The position numbers were made by a program, and so were the translations under genes. Below are positions 51,952 to 61,100 of a stretch of 64,000 nt of DNA, piece after piece. Within the stretch, counting starts at the first letter, position 1. Every line of letters starts with the position of its first letter. Under the pieces are notes generated by a model. The model made no database searches, was not told where the DNA came from, and saw only the letters and a program-made list of their open reading frames with translations. The stretch spans positions 26,530-90,529 of the forward strand of contig CAZTUB010000021.1 in the NCBI GenBank assembly GCA_964615905.1, written 5' to 3'. Origin of the DNA: DATLMR01 sp964615905 (GTDB lineage: Bacteria; Acidobacteriota; Blastocatellia; UBA7656).

Positions 51952-52968
51952 ATGGCTGATACGAAAAAGAAACCCGGAGAAGATAAGACCCGCCGCGTCG
52001 GGCCTAAGAATCAAATACAACTTCCAACCTTGCGGCGGATCGCTATGCCGCACGAAACCTTGATCCCGAGACGATCCGAGCCTACTGAGCCGCCCCCTGC
52101 CCCGTCGACCGTAGAGATACCAACTAATCATACCAGTCAGGACTCACAGACCAGTCTGGTCCCTGAGACCAGTCAGGACTCACAGACCAGTCTGGTCTCA
52201 GACCAATCAGCTGATAGGACTCAGACCAGTCTGGTCTTAGAGACCAGCCAGGTCTCTAAGACCATTCAGCCTGAGCGCAGCGTGGACTTAATGGCCAGTC
52301 TCCCCGATGTAAAAGGCTATTTAAAACTGTGGCTTCAATTGATTGATCATCTATATCCGCAACTTGACCCGTTTGAGCGAGCGGTGCACGAAACACTTTA
52401 CAGATTATCCTGGGGCTTCGGTAAGCCTAGCTGCACCATCAGTTATCAGAAGATAGCGGAGCGTACGGGTATGAGCACAAAGAGCGCTCAGCGTGCGGCT
52501 GTGCGGCTTGAGCTAAAGGGTCTGGTAGGGAAATCAGCGCGTATCATAGGCTATAATAAGGAGCAGGGAATAGAGTTCAGCGTGGTCCCAGCGCCCAGAC
52601 AGGTCTTAGAGACCAGACTGGTCCCACAGACCAGACTGGTCCCACAGACCACCATAATAGATAACAACATAAATAACAACACACAAACACAGAGTGTGAG
52701 CGCGAGGTCTCGTTTTAGCTTGAAGGAATGCCGCCAATATGCCGATCACCTTGCCAGCTCAGGACAGGGAATTACCAACCCCCGCGGATTTGCAACGACG
52801 ATCTTCAGATCAGGAGATGCAGATGCAGAGATAGAGGCATTCTTATCTCCACCGACGCGACTCGACATCGCCAAGTGCCCAGACTGCTCTGGTTCTGGTT
52901 TTCAATACCTGGACCCAACCGACATGGATAAGGGAGTAAAACCGTGCCGCCACGAGCGACTTCTGTGA
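51952..52968 (+). CDS. Winged-helix replication-initiator-like protein with internal palindromes
   Basis: A 338-residue protein, probably co-transcribed with parA. The first 110 residues are disordered and repetitive (QTSLV, TSQDSQ). A winged-helix domain (about 118-215; LDPFERAVHETLYRLSW, SYQKIAERTGMSTKSAQRAAVRLELKGLV) resembles plasmid replication initiators and DnaD-like proteins. A second repeat patch (TRLVPQ, 221-233) and an Asn-rich stretch follow. The C-terminus has a probable zinc site (CPDCSGSG at 309-316 and CRH at 332-334). It could start replication or act as the ParB-like partner; I cannot choose. Three of the five identical palindromes encode QTSLV before the domain and two encode TRLV after it. 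Confidence 0.75.
   Translation: MADTKKKPGEDKTRRVGPKNQIQLPTLRRIAMPHETLIPRRSEPTEPPPAPSTVEIPTNHTSQDSQTSLVPETSQDSQTSLVSDQSADRTQTSLVLETSQVSKTIQPERSVDLMASLPDVKGYLKLWLQLIDHLYPQLDPFERAVHETLYRLSWGFGKPSCTISYQKIAERTGMSTKSAQRAAVRLELKGLVGKSARIIGYNKEQGIEFSVVPAPRQVLETRLVPQTRLVPQTTIIDNNINNNTQTQSVSARSRFSLKECRQYADHLASSGQGITNPRGFATTIFRSGDADAEIEAFLSPPTRLDIAKCPDCSGSGFQYLDPTDMDKGVKPCRHERLL
52149..52641. repeat. Five GACCAG(T/A)CTGGTC palindromes inside the gene
   Basis: Perfect 13-base copies lie at 52149, 52185 and 52224 (centre T) and at 52611 and 52629 (centre A, the same site read on the other strand). A looser relative, AGAGACC-N5-GGTCTCT, lies at 52239-52257, with half-sites between. The first three starts are 36 and 39 bases apart, near multiples of the helical repeat. 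All copies use identical codons (ACC AGN CTG GTC), suggesting selection at DNA level, as for iterons or parS-like sites. Confidence 0.75.
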
Positions 52969-53543
52969 TACAGGGTGCTCCTGGGGAAATAGAACAAGAC
53001 TATATTCAGCGCCGGTTTAACCAGATACCCGTATAATTGATCGCGCTGGAATCCTGCAGAATCGAGCGACTTGCAGAACCAATTTATGCAGGTCAGTGTA
53101 TAAACTTTCCCGATGAAGTGCAAATCTTTGTCGAACGGACCAGGTCAAGCGATTTAATCTTTGTTACTCTGCTACTTAGTGTGTTTCACACCTCTTTAAT
53201 GTCAGTTCCGGCAAATGATCTTTCCGGAATTAACTTTTGATCTGATTATGTATAAAGTTCTCTAAATGCAGGCTGTGAGACCATAAAAATAGCTCTGGAG
53301 GGAATTGCTTTCACGATGCCCACTTAAATCTTGAGAAATCACAAGATTGATGGCCAATCCACATATAGGAACAGGTAATCGAACTTTGAGATCATAGGCC
53401 GTTGGAACTCAGGATCGTTCCCGGAGGGTCTATAACAGCATTGGTGCCGTTTCTTTTCGTTCAGGCTTTGATATACGAATCCCTTCTTGTAAATCTGTCA
53501 TCAATCTGACGAAGTATTACTATTAAGCGGACTTTCAGTCGCG
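52969..53543. other. Gene-free stretch, AT-rich
   Basis: No convincing gene, repeat or RNA is visible. A 67-codon open frame at 53037-53240 lacks a ribosome site and any recognisable fold. The lower GC content resembles the parA segment, so this may be the right-hand remainder of the inserted element. Confidence 0.4.
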
Positions 53544-55313
53544 TCAGCGGATATGACCGACCCGCCTAAGCAACCGAACAAATCGCGCGTCCGACCTGAT
53601 TATGTCGACCTCAGGATTAACCTTTAACCAGCTAATCATTTCACTGCGATCCTCATAGGCCATATCGAGGTATTTGAACGCGACATCTCGATCACCGAGG
53701 GCCGCGTGTATGATTGCTTTATTGTAGGGCGAGACGTAGATGCGTTCCGACAGGCTCTCCAACTGCTGAATGGTACTCATTGCCGCCTGCCGGTTACCCT
53801 GCAAGGCGTTGAGATAGCCAGTGTACCTGAGTAGTTCCGGGCTTCCCGACGGCCGACCTTCTTCGAACTCTTTCTCGGCTTGAAGGAATTGCCCTTTCAA
53901 AGTGTATATAAACCCTAATAGTGCGCGCGCCGGGTAGAGGCCCGGGTCCATCGCCAGAGCTGTATGAAGTTGCTCAATCGCCTTATCATATCTTCGCGTC
54001 ATGTAATAGGGGACAGAGATTGCGTAGTGTATGGCAGCTGACAGGGGATTGATGTAATGCCCCCTTTGCAATGATGCAAGCCCTTTTTCATACTCTCCGC
54101 GAAGGGTCAGGAATATGCCATATCTGACGTGGACAATTGGGTTGAATGGATTGAGTGACCTTGCGATCTTGAACTCCCTTTCGGCGGCGGCCCAGTCATA
54201 GTCGTAAAACATGTGCACTATTCCCAGAGATATGTGAGCTTCCGTCAATCTGGTATCTATCTTTAACGCCATCAATGCAGCTTCCCTGGCCTTTGGCATG
54301 ACCGCCGAGGGTGCCGCCACTTGGCTCGCAAGCCTGTAGTAGCTGTCGGCCAGGCCTGCGTAAGCCAGCGCAAACCCTGGATCAAGCTCTATCGCCTGCT
54401 TAAAGAACCCGATAGCCGTGCGCGCCCCCTCGCCAGTCATCCTGCATAAAAAATGCCTCGCTTTTAAGTAGAGCTGGTATGCCTTGTCGTCATCCGTGTA
54501 TCTATGAACGAAGCTCTGATCGTCCAGCTTTGAGAAATGCAACTGCAGCTTGTAGAGGATTCGGCTCTCGATCTCCTGCTGGATCTTAATAATATTTGAT
54601 AAGTCGAGTACAAATTCTTCGCCCCAGATAAGCGCCCCGTCTGTAACCCTCACCAGTTCTACGCTGAGTGTCACCTGGTCGTGTCGTTTTAGCACCCGCG
54701 CCGATAGGACCGATTTTACGCCAAGATGATAGCCGACCTCCTGGGGGGTCATTGCCGTGGCTTTCAAGCGCGACACGGTACTGTATGCCATCACCAGAAG
54801 GCCCTTTATTTCCGAGAGCCTGTTGATGAGAGTTTCGGTGACACCGTCTGTTAAATAATCAACCTCCGGGTCATTGGAGGCGTTCACAAATGGCAGCACC
54901 GCCAGCGAGTCCAGTTGTATATCATCATAGCCGCCAGGCAATATCGCTGTGTCCGTTTCAGCAAGTCGAGGCACCGGTCCATTAGTATCCTGCTTAACGT
55001 CAACCGCAGCGACGAATCTATAACCTTGCCCTGAGACTGTTTCTATGTAGTTGCGTTGGTGCTTAAGGTCATCCAATACTTTTCTGAGAGCTGAGATGCC
55101 GACGGTGATGTTACTCTCCTCTACAAAAGCGTGAGGCCAGACGTGTCTCAAGATCTCTTCCTTTGTGACGATTTTTCCTCTCCTATTAACCAACAATAGA
55201 AGCAGGTCGAACAGCTTGGATTTGAGATGAACAGGTTTATCGTCTCGCAAGAGTTGCCGTAAAAATGGGTCTAGCCGAAACGGCCCAAACTCATATACCT
55301 TTCTATCTCTCAT
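53544..55313 (-). CDS. CadC-type winged-helix regulator with TPR repeats
   Basis: A 589-residue protein. The N-terminal OmpR/CadC-type winged helix (about 1-105) starts with VYEFGPFRLDPFLRQLLRDD and has VNRRGKIVTKEEILRHVWP and YIETVSGQGYRFVAAV. A TolB-like segment follows (about 135-265, LDSLAVLPFVNASNDPEVDYL, DGVTETLINRLSEI, GALIWGEEF), then TPR repeats to the end (about 275-585). There is no membrane helix, unlike CadC itself. This combination is very common in acidobacteria, and such proteins probably control nearby surface-protein genes. The closest candidates are the RHS locus genes on the other strand starting 600 bases away. Confidence 0.9.
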   Translation of the reverse strand: MRDRKVYEFGPFRLDPFLRQLLRDDKPVHLKSKLFDLLLLLVNRRGKIVTKEEILRHVWPHAFVEESNITVGISALRKVLDDLKHQRNYIETVSGQGYRFVAAVDVKQDTNGPVPRLAETDTAILPGGYDDIQLDSLAVLPFVNASNDPEVDYLTDGVTETLINRLSEIKGLLVMAYSTVSRLKATAMTPQEVGYHLGVKSVLSARVLKRHDQVTLSVELVRVTDGALIWGEEFVLDLSNIIKIQQEIESRILYKLQLHFSKLDDQSFVHRYTDDDKAYQLYLKARHFLCRMTGEGARTAIGFFKQAIELDPGFALAYAGLADSYYRLASQVAAPSAVMPKAREAALMALKIDTRLTEAHISLGIVHMFYDYDWAAAEREFKIARSLNPFNPIVHVRYGIFLTLRGEYEKGLASLQRGHYINPLSAAIHYAISVPYYMTRRYDKAIEQLHTALAMDPGLYPARALLGFIYTLKGQFLQAEKEFEEGRPSGSPELLRYTGYLNALQGNRQAAMSTIQQLESLSERIYVSPYNKAIIHAALGDRDVAFKYLDMAYEDRSEMISWLKVNPEVDIIRSDARFVRLLRRVGHIR

Positions 55314-55911
55314 GCCCCTAAGACCTGACTCTATTTTGTACGATGCAAGCCCTCGCCGCCTGGCTAAATGATCCTCTATACGTTATGGATTCCCACGACC
55401 ACTGTAAAGTCTTAGGCGTGGGGCTGCTATCGGACAACGATAGCAATTCACACGCTGCACGGTAATCATTGCTTCGACAGTGTCCTCTAACAACCTACCC
55501 CTATAAGTCCCGTAGCTAATTGTCAAATCAGGTGATTTTGGGTTTTAACGCCGAGTCACCGGACGCCTCGTCAAAGGCGACCATCGCCGCGCAAGCGATT
55601 AGGAATTCTTAGGAATTTTTTGGAAAGATTAAAGACTTTGCCAATGTGCTTTGGGTACCATCCGCGCGATCAGAATTCAGGTCCTTCGGGCGAAGATTGG
55701 GCCGTGAATGTCTGGAGCGGAAAGATCATACGATCCAAAGTAACAGGGGCTTCCACAGGCCGCTTCGGAAACGACCGCCTCTAGTCGAGTGAACTGCGAC
55801 GTGCATTGTACGCGCAATAATTTTGAAGGGCTGTGCTGCATTTAATAGGCCCAGATGTGACTTGCAAAACCGGTAGGGGGCTGGGAATCAAACCATCCCA
55901 AAGAGGGGGCA
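55314..55911. other. Divergent gene-free region before the RHS locus
   Basis: This 598-base gap should hold promoters for the CadC-type regulator and the RHS locus. I see a 7-bp hairpin GCTATCG-gacaa-CGATAGC at 55426-55444 and a direct repeat TTAGGAATT near 55600-55618 (AGGAATTCTTAGGAATTTT). No RNA gene or certain promoter is visible. Confidence 0.4.
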
Positions 55912-56772
55912 ATGGCTAAAAAGAGCAGAAAACTTCGAAAGCGCGTTTCATCGTTGCCACAGATCAGGCGTAGGCATGTTTTCATTATTGCAATCTTATT
56001 TTTCGCCACATCAGCAACTGCTCTCTTGAATTGGATAGCCGCCGAACCAATCAGGATTGCACCGCCTCCGGCGCAACCATCGAATAATCTTTCGCCCGGC
56101 AACCCGTCGAAGGAATACATATATGCAGGATCGCGTCTTGTTGCTATAGAGGAGCGCGCCGGGGGCACCCTCGCTGCTCCAATTGGCCTTGTAGCAATCG
56201 GAGGCTCCGGCGCACAGATCAGTCTAGGCTGGGCTGCTTCAGCGGGCGCTCACCATTATCAAATCGAGAGAAGCAACAGCCTCTCCGGTGATTTTTCCGT
56301 AGTCTCTTTCAATGTCGCTTCTAATAGCTTTATCGATTCGAGTGTAACCCAAGGATCGGCATACCTCTACAGGGTGCGGGCTGCGGACCCGGCAGGGAAT
56401 CTCTCCCCGCCGAGCAACATAGACCTGGCGACAGCTATGGCCTTCACCGACGACCCGCTGGTGAGAGCTACGCCTGCCACGACCGGTACGACTATTAAAG
56501 CCGTGCATCTGGCACAACTGCGTCAGGCTGTTAACGCCGTCCGCATTGCAGCGGACCTTTCTGCGGCATCGTGGACACACCCTGACCCGGTGTCGAGCCC
56601 GGCCGGGCAACGCAGGAATATTTTTCTCAGAGACGTGCTCGATCTCAGAAGCGCGCTTGATGAAGCACTGGCCCGTCTAGGGTTGCAGCAACCTTATCAA
56701 ACCGATCCGACCCTGACAGGAGGAGTGGTCAAAGCGGCTCACTTTCAGGAGATACGAGAGCGCGTGAAATGA
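55912..56772 (+). CDS. Exported fibronectin type III-like protein of the RHS locus
   Basis: The ATG at 55912 is preceded by AGAGGGGG (55900-55907). The 286-residue product has a very basic N-terminus and one hydrophobic segment (about 24-45) that could be a long signal or anchor. YIYAGSRLVAIEE (about 66-78) is a phrase I associate with acidobacterial RHS-linked proteins. An FN3-like domain follows (about 85-178, AQISLGWAASAGAHHYQIERS ... YLYRVRAADPAGNLSPPS). The C-terminal part contains two similar segments (TTIKAVHLAQLRQAVNAVR and GVVKAAHFQEIRERVK) that look like halves of a repeated helical motif. It is probably a cell-surface adhesion or anchoring protein for the products of the next two genes. 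Confidence 0.7.
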   Translation: MAKKSRKLRKRVSSLPQIRRRHVFIIAILFFATSATALLNWIAAEPIRIAPPPAQPSNNLSPGNPSKEYIYAGSRLVAIEERAGGTLAAPIGLVAIGGSGAQISLGWAASAGAHHYQIERSNSLSGDFSVVSFNVASNSFIDSSVTQGSAYLYRVRAADPAGNLSPPSNIDLATAMAFTDDPLVRATPATTGTTIKAVHLAQLRQAVNAVRIAADLSAASWTHPDPVSSPAGQRRNIFLRDVLDLRSALDEALARLGLQQPYQTDPTLTGGVVKAAHFQEIRERVK

Positions 56773-56830
56773 CACGCCGTTGAGTTAACAAGTTGTCCGC
56801 TTACCAGGACGAAAAGAGGAGAAGATGAAG

Positions 56831-58057
56831 ATGAAAAAGACCGAACAGCGCAGCAAGAAGACGGCAAGCATATTTGCATTTGCGATTATTTGTTTCGCCC
56901 TTTTGTCCTCATGGCAATTCAGCCCTGCTGCGGCTCAGACTTCGAGCCAATGGGCGACCAGCGGTAATAACATCAACAACACAAACGGCGGCAACGTCGG
57001 CATCGGAACGACGACGCCGGCGAGCAGGTTGCACATCTCAGGCGGCGCGGTCGAAAGTCAGTATTCTTCGGCGTTGAATCAGGGTTATGGCTTCTTCATA
57101 TCGCGCGACTCAAATCACTTTGTCGAAAATGCCTTCTTCGACGGGCAATGGAAAGCTATGCGCGACGGGAGGGCCGCCGTTTTTCAGACTAATACGCCGA
57201 ACGGATTCGCCTTCTACGTTCGCGCAGATGACACCGCCCGCGCGGCGGGGGCCGCAAGGGCGTGGTCCGATCTTTTCGTCATAAAGACGAACGGGAATGT
57301 CGGGATCGGGACGACGACCCCCGGATCGAAGCTGTCGATAGGGTCGGGAACGCCTGCGGTATCGACGCTGGCCGGTCTGAATGTGGCGTTGGGAGGGAAC
57401 TCCTATGTCTCGGCCAGCAACGGAACGGTGAACACGTTCCTGGGAGCGGACTCCTCCAGCTACGGGATAATCGGCACATTATCGAACCACGCGCTGGGGC
57501 TGAGAGCAAATAACGCGCTGGCGGTGACAATACTGCCAAACGGAAATGTGGGTATAGGAACTGCCGGGCCAACGGCCAGGCTCCAGGTAGCCGGAACGAT
57601 CAACGCCACGGGCGACATCACGGCAGACGGGAGCATCGCGGCCAAGTATCAGGATGTAGCCGAGTGGGTCCCTGCGCGGGAATACCTGAAAGCAGGAACG
57701 GTTGTGGTGTTGGATACGGAAGCGAGAAACCGTGTTATGGCCTCGGGTGAAGCCTACGACACACGAGTGGCCGGGGTGGTATCAGAGATGCCGGGGCTGA
57801 TCCTCGGCCAAGCAGGCGAGGGTAAGGTAAAGGTAGCAACGACGGGGCGTGTGATGGTGAAAGTTGATGCCAGGCGCAGCCCGATAAGAATTGGAGATCT
57901 GCTTGTGACAGGAGAGATGACAGGGACAGCAATGAAGTCAGAGCCTGTGATGGTAGCAGGACGAAGGATGCACGCGCCTGGAACGATCATCGGCAAGGCG
58001 CTGGAGCCGTTGGAGAAGGGCACGGGAGAGATACTCGTGCTATTAAGTCTGCAGTAA
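56831..58057 (+). CDS. Exported fibre-like protein with NVGIGTTTP repeats
   Basis: AGGAG lies nine bases before ATG 56831 and three before an in-frame ATG at 56825; I prefer the former. The 408-residue product has a signal peptide (about 1-37, FSPAAAQTS). It carries three copies of the GNVGIGTTTP.S.L / GNVGIGTAGPTARL unit (near residues 56, 156 and 239), which in phage tail fibres and endosialidase-chaperone proteins precedes trimeric beta-helical stalks. The C-terminus (about 270-408) is a separate domain (QDVAEWVPAREYLKAGTVVVLD ... VKVATTGRVMVKVDA) with no known name to me. It is possibly a self-processing or capping module. The RHS gene follows after 78 bases. Confidence 0.75.
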   Translation: MKKTEQRSKKTASIFAFAIICFALLSSWQFSPAAAQTSSQWATSGNNINNTNGGNVGIGTTTPASRLHISGGAVESQYSSALNQGYGFFISRDSNHFVENAFFDGQWKAMRDGRAAVFQTNTPNGFAFYVRADDTARAAGAARAWSDLFVIKTNGNVGIGTTTPGSKLSIGSGTPAVSTLAGLNVALGGNSYVSASNGTVNTFLGADSSSYGIIGTLSNHALGLRANNALAVTILPNGNVGIGTAGPTARLQVAGTINATGDITADGSIAAKYQDVAEWVPAREYLKAGTVVVLDTEARNRVMASGEAYDTRVAGVVSEMPGLILGQAGEGKVKVATTGRVMVKVDARRSPIRIGDLLVTGEMTGTAMKSEPVMVAGRRMHAPGTIIGKALEPLEKGTGEILVLLSLQ

Positions 58058-58135
58058 CAGAATGAACGCGCAAGCAGTACCGGGGTAGGGCCGGTCAAAT
58101 ATCACTTTATTCATCAGGCGTTAAGAGGTCTACTA

Positions 58136-61100
58136 ATGAGAAAACACGCTTTCCATTTCAATACTCGCAGCACCCGAACTCAGCTCAGTCTTATTAAGCG
58201 AGGCCTCCGCCCGGTGCTTCTGCTAGCCGCAGGCTGCCTGTTACTGCATACTGCGAAGTCCTTCGCGCAGGAGATTCAATACGCAAAAAATGCGCCCGAC
58301 TACACACTGCGTAGCGGGTTGCGGGTCGATCCGGCGAGTCGCGCGCTAAGCATCGATATTCCCCTCGGCAGCTATCCGGGCCGGGGTGGAATGAGCATGC
58401 CGATCAGCATCACCTACTCTTCAAAGGTGTGGAATATCGAGTTCGACGGCGAACTGGAAGACCAGTTCAATCGCCCGTACTGGACATACCTCGCGCAATA
58501 CAGCGGCGAGCGCGACCGGGCCGGGTGGACGAGCAGTCTCGACCCGCCGCGTATCCAGGAGAGCTTCGAGGGGTATGACGACTTTACAGGGCAGCCCGGC
58601 GGCATCTCAGGACATATCCAATGCGTCGCTCGAATTCATGTACTGATGCCTGGCGGCTCAAGAGTCGAGTTGCGCCAGAATGATCTGCCGCAATACGGCT
58701 GCCAGAGGTCGGGAACTTACTACTCTGTTGACGGCTCGCGCATGCGATACGATTATGACTCAAGGACTCTCTTTCTGCCCGACGGCTCGCGATACATCTT
58801 TTCCGTACCCGGCGCGGGCCGTCCGTCCGAGGTCCACCTCTACATCGACCGTCATGGTAATACTCTCACCTACAACTCGGCCGCCAGACAATGGACCGAC
58901 ACGCTTGGCCGCACGTTCGGTCTGCCATTGCAGTCGGAGCCGCCGGCCAATGTCGACATCTCAGGGGGTGACTTCCCGTACACAGTGCCGGGAATAGGCG
59001 GCACTCCGATGACCTATACGTTACGCTGGCGTCGCCTGCGCGATCCACAGACCGGCGAGAGCGTTCTGACCGATCCTACGCAAGAGCTTAGATTGTCTGG
59101 CGACTTCGATTGCGGCTCGATCCCGCAGCAACCTGTCTCGCCGAGCCTGTTCGCATCAAACAAGCGCAACAGCATCTGCACATTCGGGACGGAGAGGTTC
59201 AACCCCGTCGTCCTCGCGGAAGTCGTGCTGCCGAACAACACTTCATATCGCTTCACCTATAACGTCTGGGGTGAGATAGACAAAGTCACATACCCGACCG
59301 GCGGCTACGAGCGTTACGTCTACGCAAAAGTGCCGCCCATGACCTACATGAAATTCCCCTACAGTGAGGCTAATCGAGGCGTCAGCGAGCGCCGCGTGAG
59401 CCATGACGGTACGGCGGCCAGCGAAGTCGTGTGGAAGTACGGAACCGAGTATACGCCTGGCACTTCAGGGCCATATGTCTCTACTGTCACGGCTCCCGAC
59501 GGCACAGTTACCAAGACGAGCCTGCACGCCCATCCACAAAACTACGGACATGTGAACAGAAGCGCGCCCTTTGGCTTCGAGGACGCGCGCATCGGCATGG
59601 CGTATGAGGAGCGCGTCTTCGCGCCCGCCTCTCAGGGTGGGGCGATGCTCAGACGCTCACTGACAGAGTTTGCCTATGAGAGCACATTGATCAACATCCC
59701 GGCTGGCGGCACGACACAGGCCACGCGCAACCCACGCCCCGTGAGGGAGGTCAGCCTCATCCTTGATACGGGCGGCAATGCGCTGGCCAAGATGATCACA
59801 TATCAATACGCGGCGACATACCCGTCGGCTGAGTTCACCATTGGCCTGGACCGCACAGGCATAACCGAGCCGCATTTTCTTGAGATCGGGCAGACAACGG
59901 CACATACCGCGACCATCGGGGCCATCGCCGCTAATAGCTTCCCGCCAGCCAGCAGCTCAGTAACTACATTTCTGGATGATCCCGCTTATCTGGACCGCTA
60001 CATCCTCGGCCTTCCGACAGCAGTTATTCTCAAGGACGCCAATGGTCAAGCCGTATCGAAGACCGAGACTTTCTATGACGAGGCGGCATACAGACCCGTG
60101 AGCTACGCAGACCTTGCGGGAGTCCCGCACTACACGGACCCGGGGCCGGACGCGCCACGCGCCACCCCGACTACAGTCAGAAGCTATGTTGACATCGCGG
60201 CCAACCTTTATCTGGAAACGCACGCGCGTTTCGACCAATGCGGCAACTCGGTCGATTTCTGGAATGAGCGAGGCGTTCTCTCTTCTCATAAAGAATATTC
60301 GGCTGAGTATAAGCGCGCCTACCAGACACGCGAGACTACTGCCGTGCCGGACCCGACTGGAGTTCACGGCTCGGCACAGCCCTTCGCTTCAAACAGCACT
60401 TACGATCTTGTGACCGGGCTGCCTCTGACAACAACCAACATCAACGGCCATACGGTCAGCTTCAGCTATGCCGACGATACAGGTGCGCCGGACCCTCTCA
60501 ACCGCTTGAGGAAGGTGACGCGTCCAGACGGCAGCTGGACGAAGTATCACTTCAACGACATGCCTGGCAATCTGTTCATTCGCACTGAGACGAGCATGGA
60601 CGAGACGCGGAGCACGCAAACGTACCAGTACTTCGACAACCTTGGTCGCGTCACAAGGTCGCTATCATCCGAGGGCGGGGCCAACTACATGGCCTCCGAT
60701 ATTAAGTATGACCAGATGGGCAGGGTCGAAAGGAGATCGTACCCGTATAGGACGCAAGACCTGGATAGTATGAGCCGTGGAAACCTGTGGACGATCAATG
60801 CTTATGACGTGCTGGGGCGTGTCAAGCTTGTAACTGCACCGGACGGTACGACGGTAGAGACCAGATACGAGGGAATCTATACAACCGCGACGGACGAGGC
60901 GGGCAAGAAGCGGCGGCAAAAGGTAGACGCGCTGGGGCGTATAGTGCGAGTTGACGAAGCGGACGCCGAGGGCAATCTGGGCGCTGTGAATGCGCCAGTC
61001 CAGGCCACCTACTACGACTACGACACGCTGGGCAACATCATACACATACAGCAGGGGACAGGCAGCAATACCCAGCACCGGTACTTTGCTTATGATGCCC

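Noticed and set aside
52130..52650. CRISPR or transposon ends from the repeated palindromes
   Set aside because: Sites are 13 bases long with irregular spacing inside an intact coding frame and there are no cas or transposase genes.
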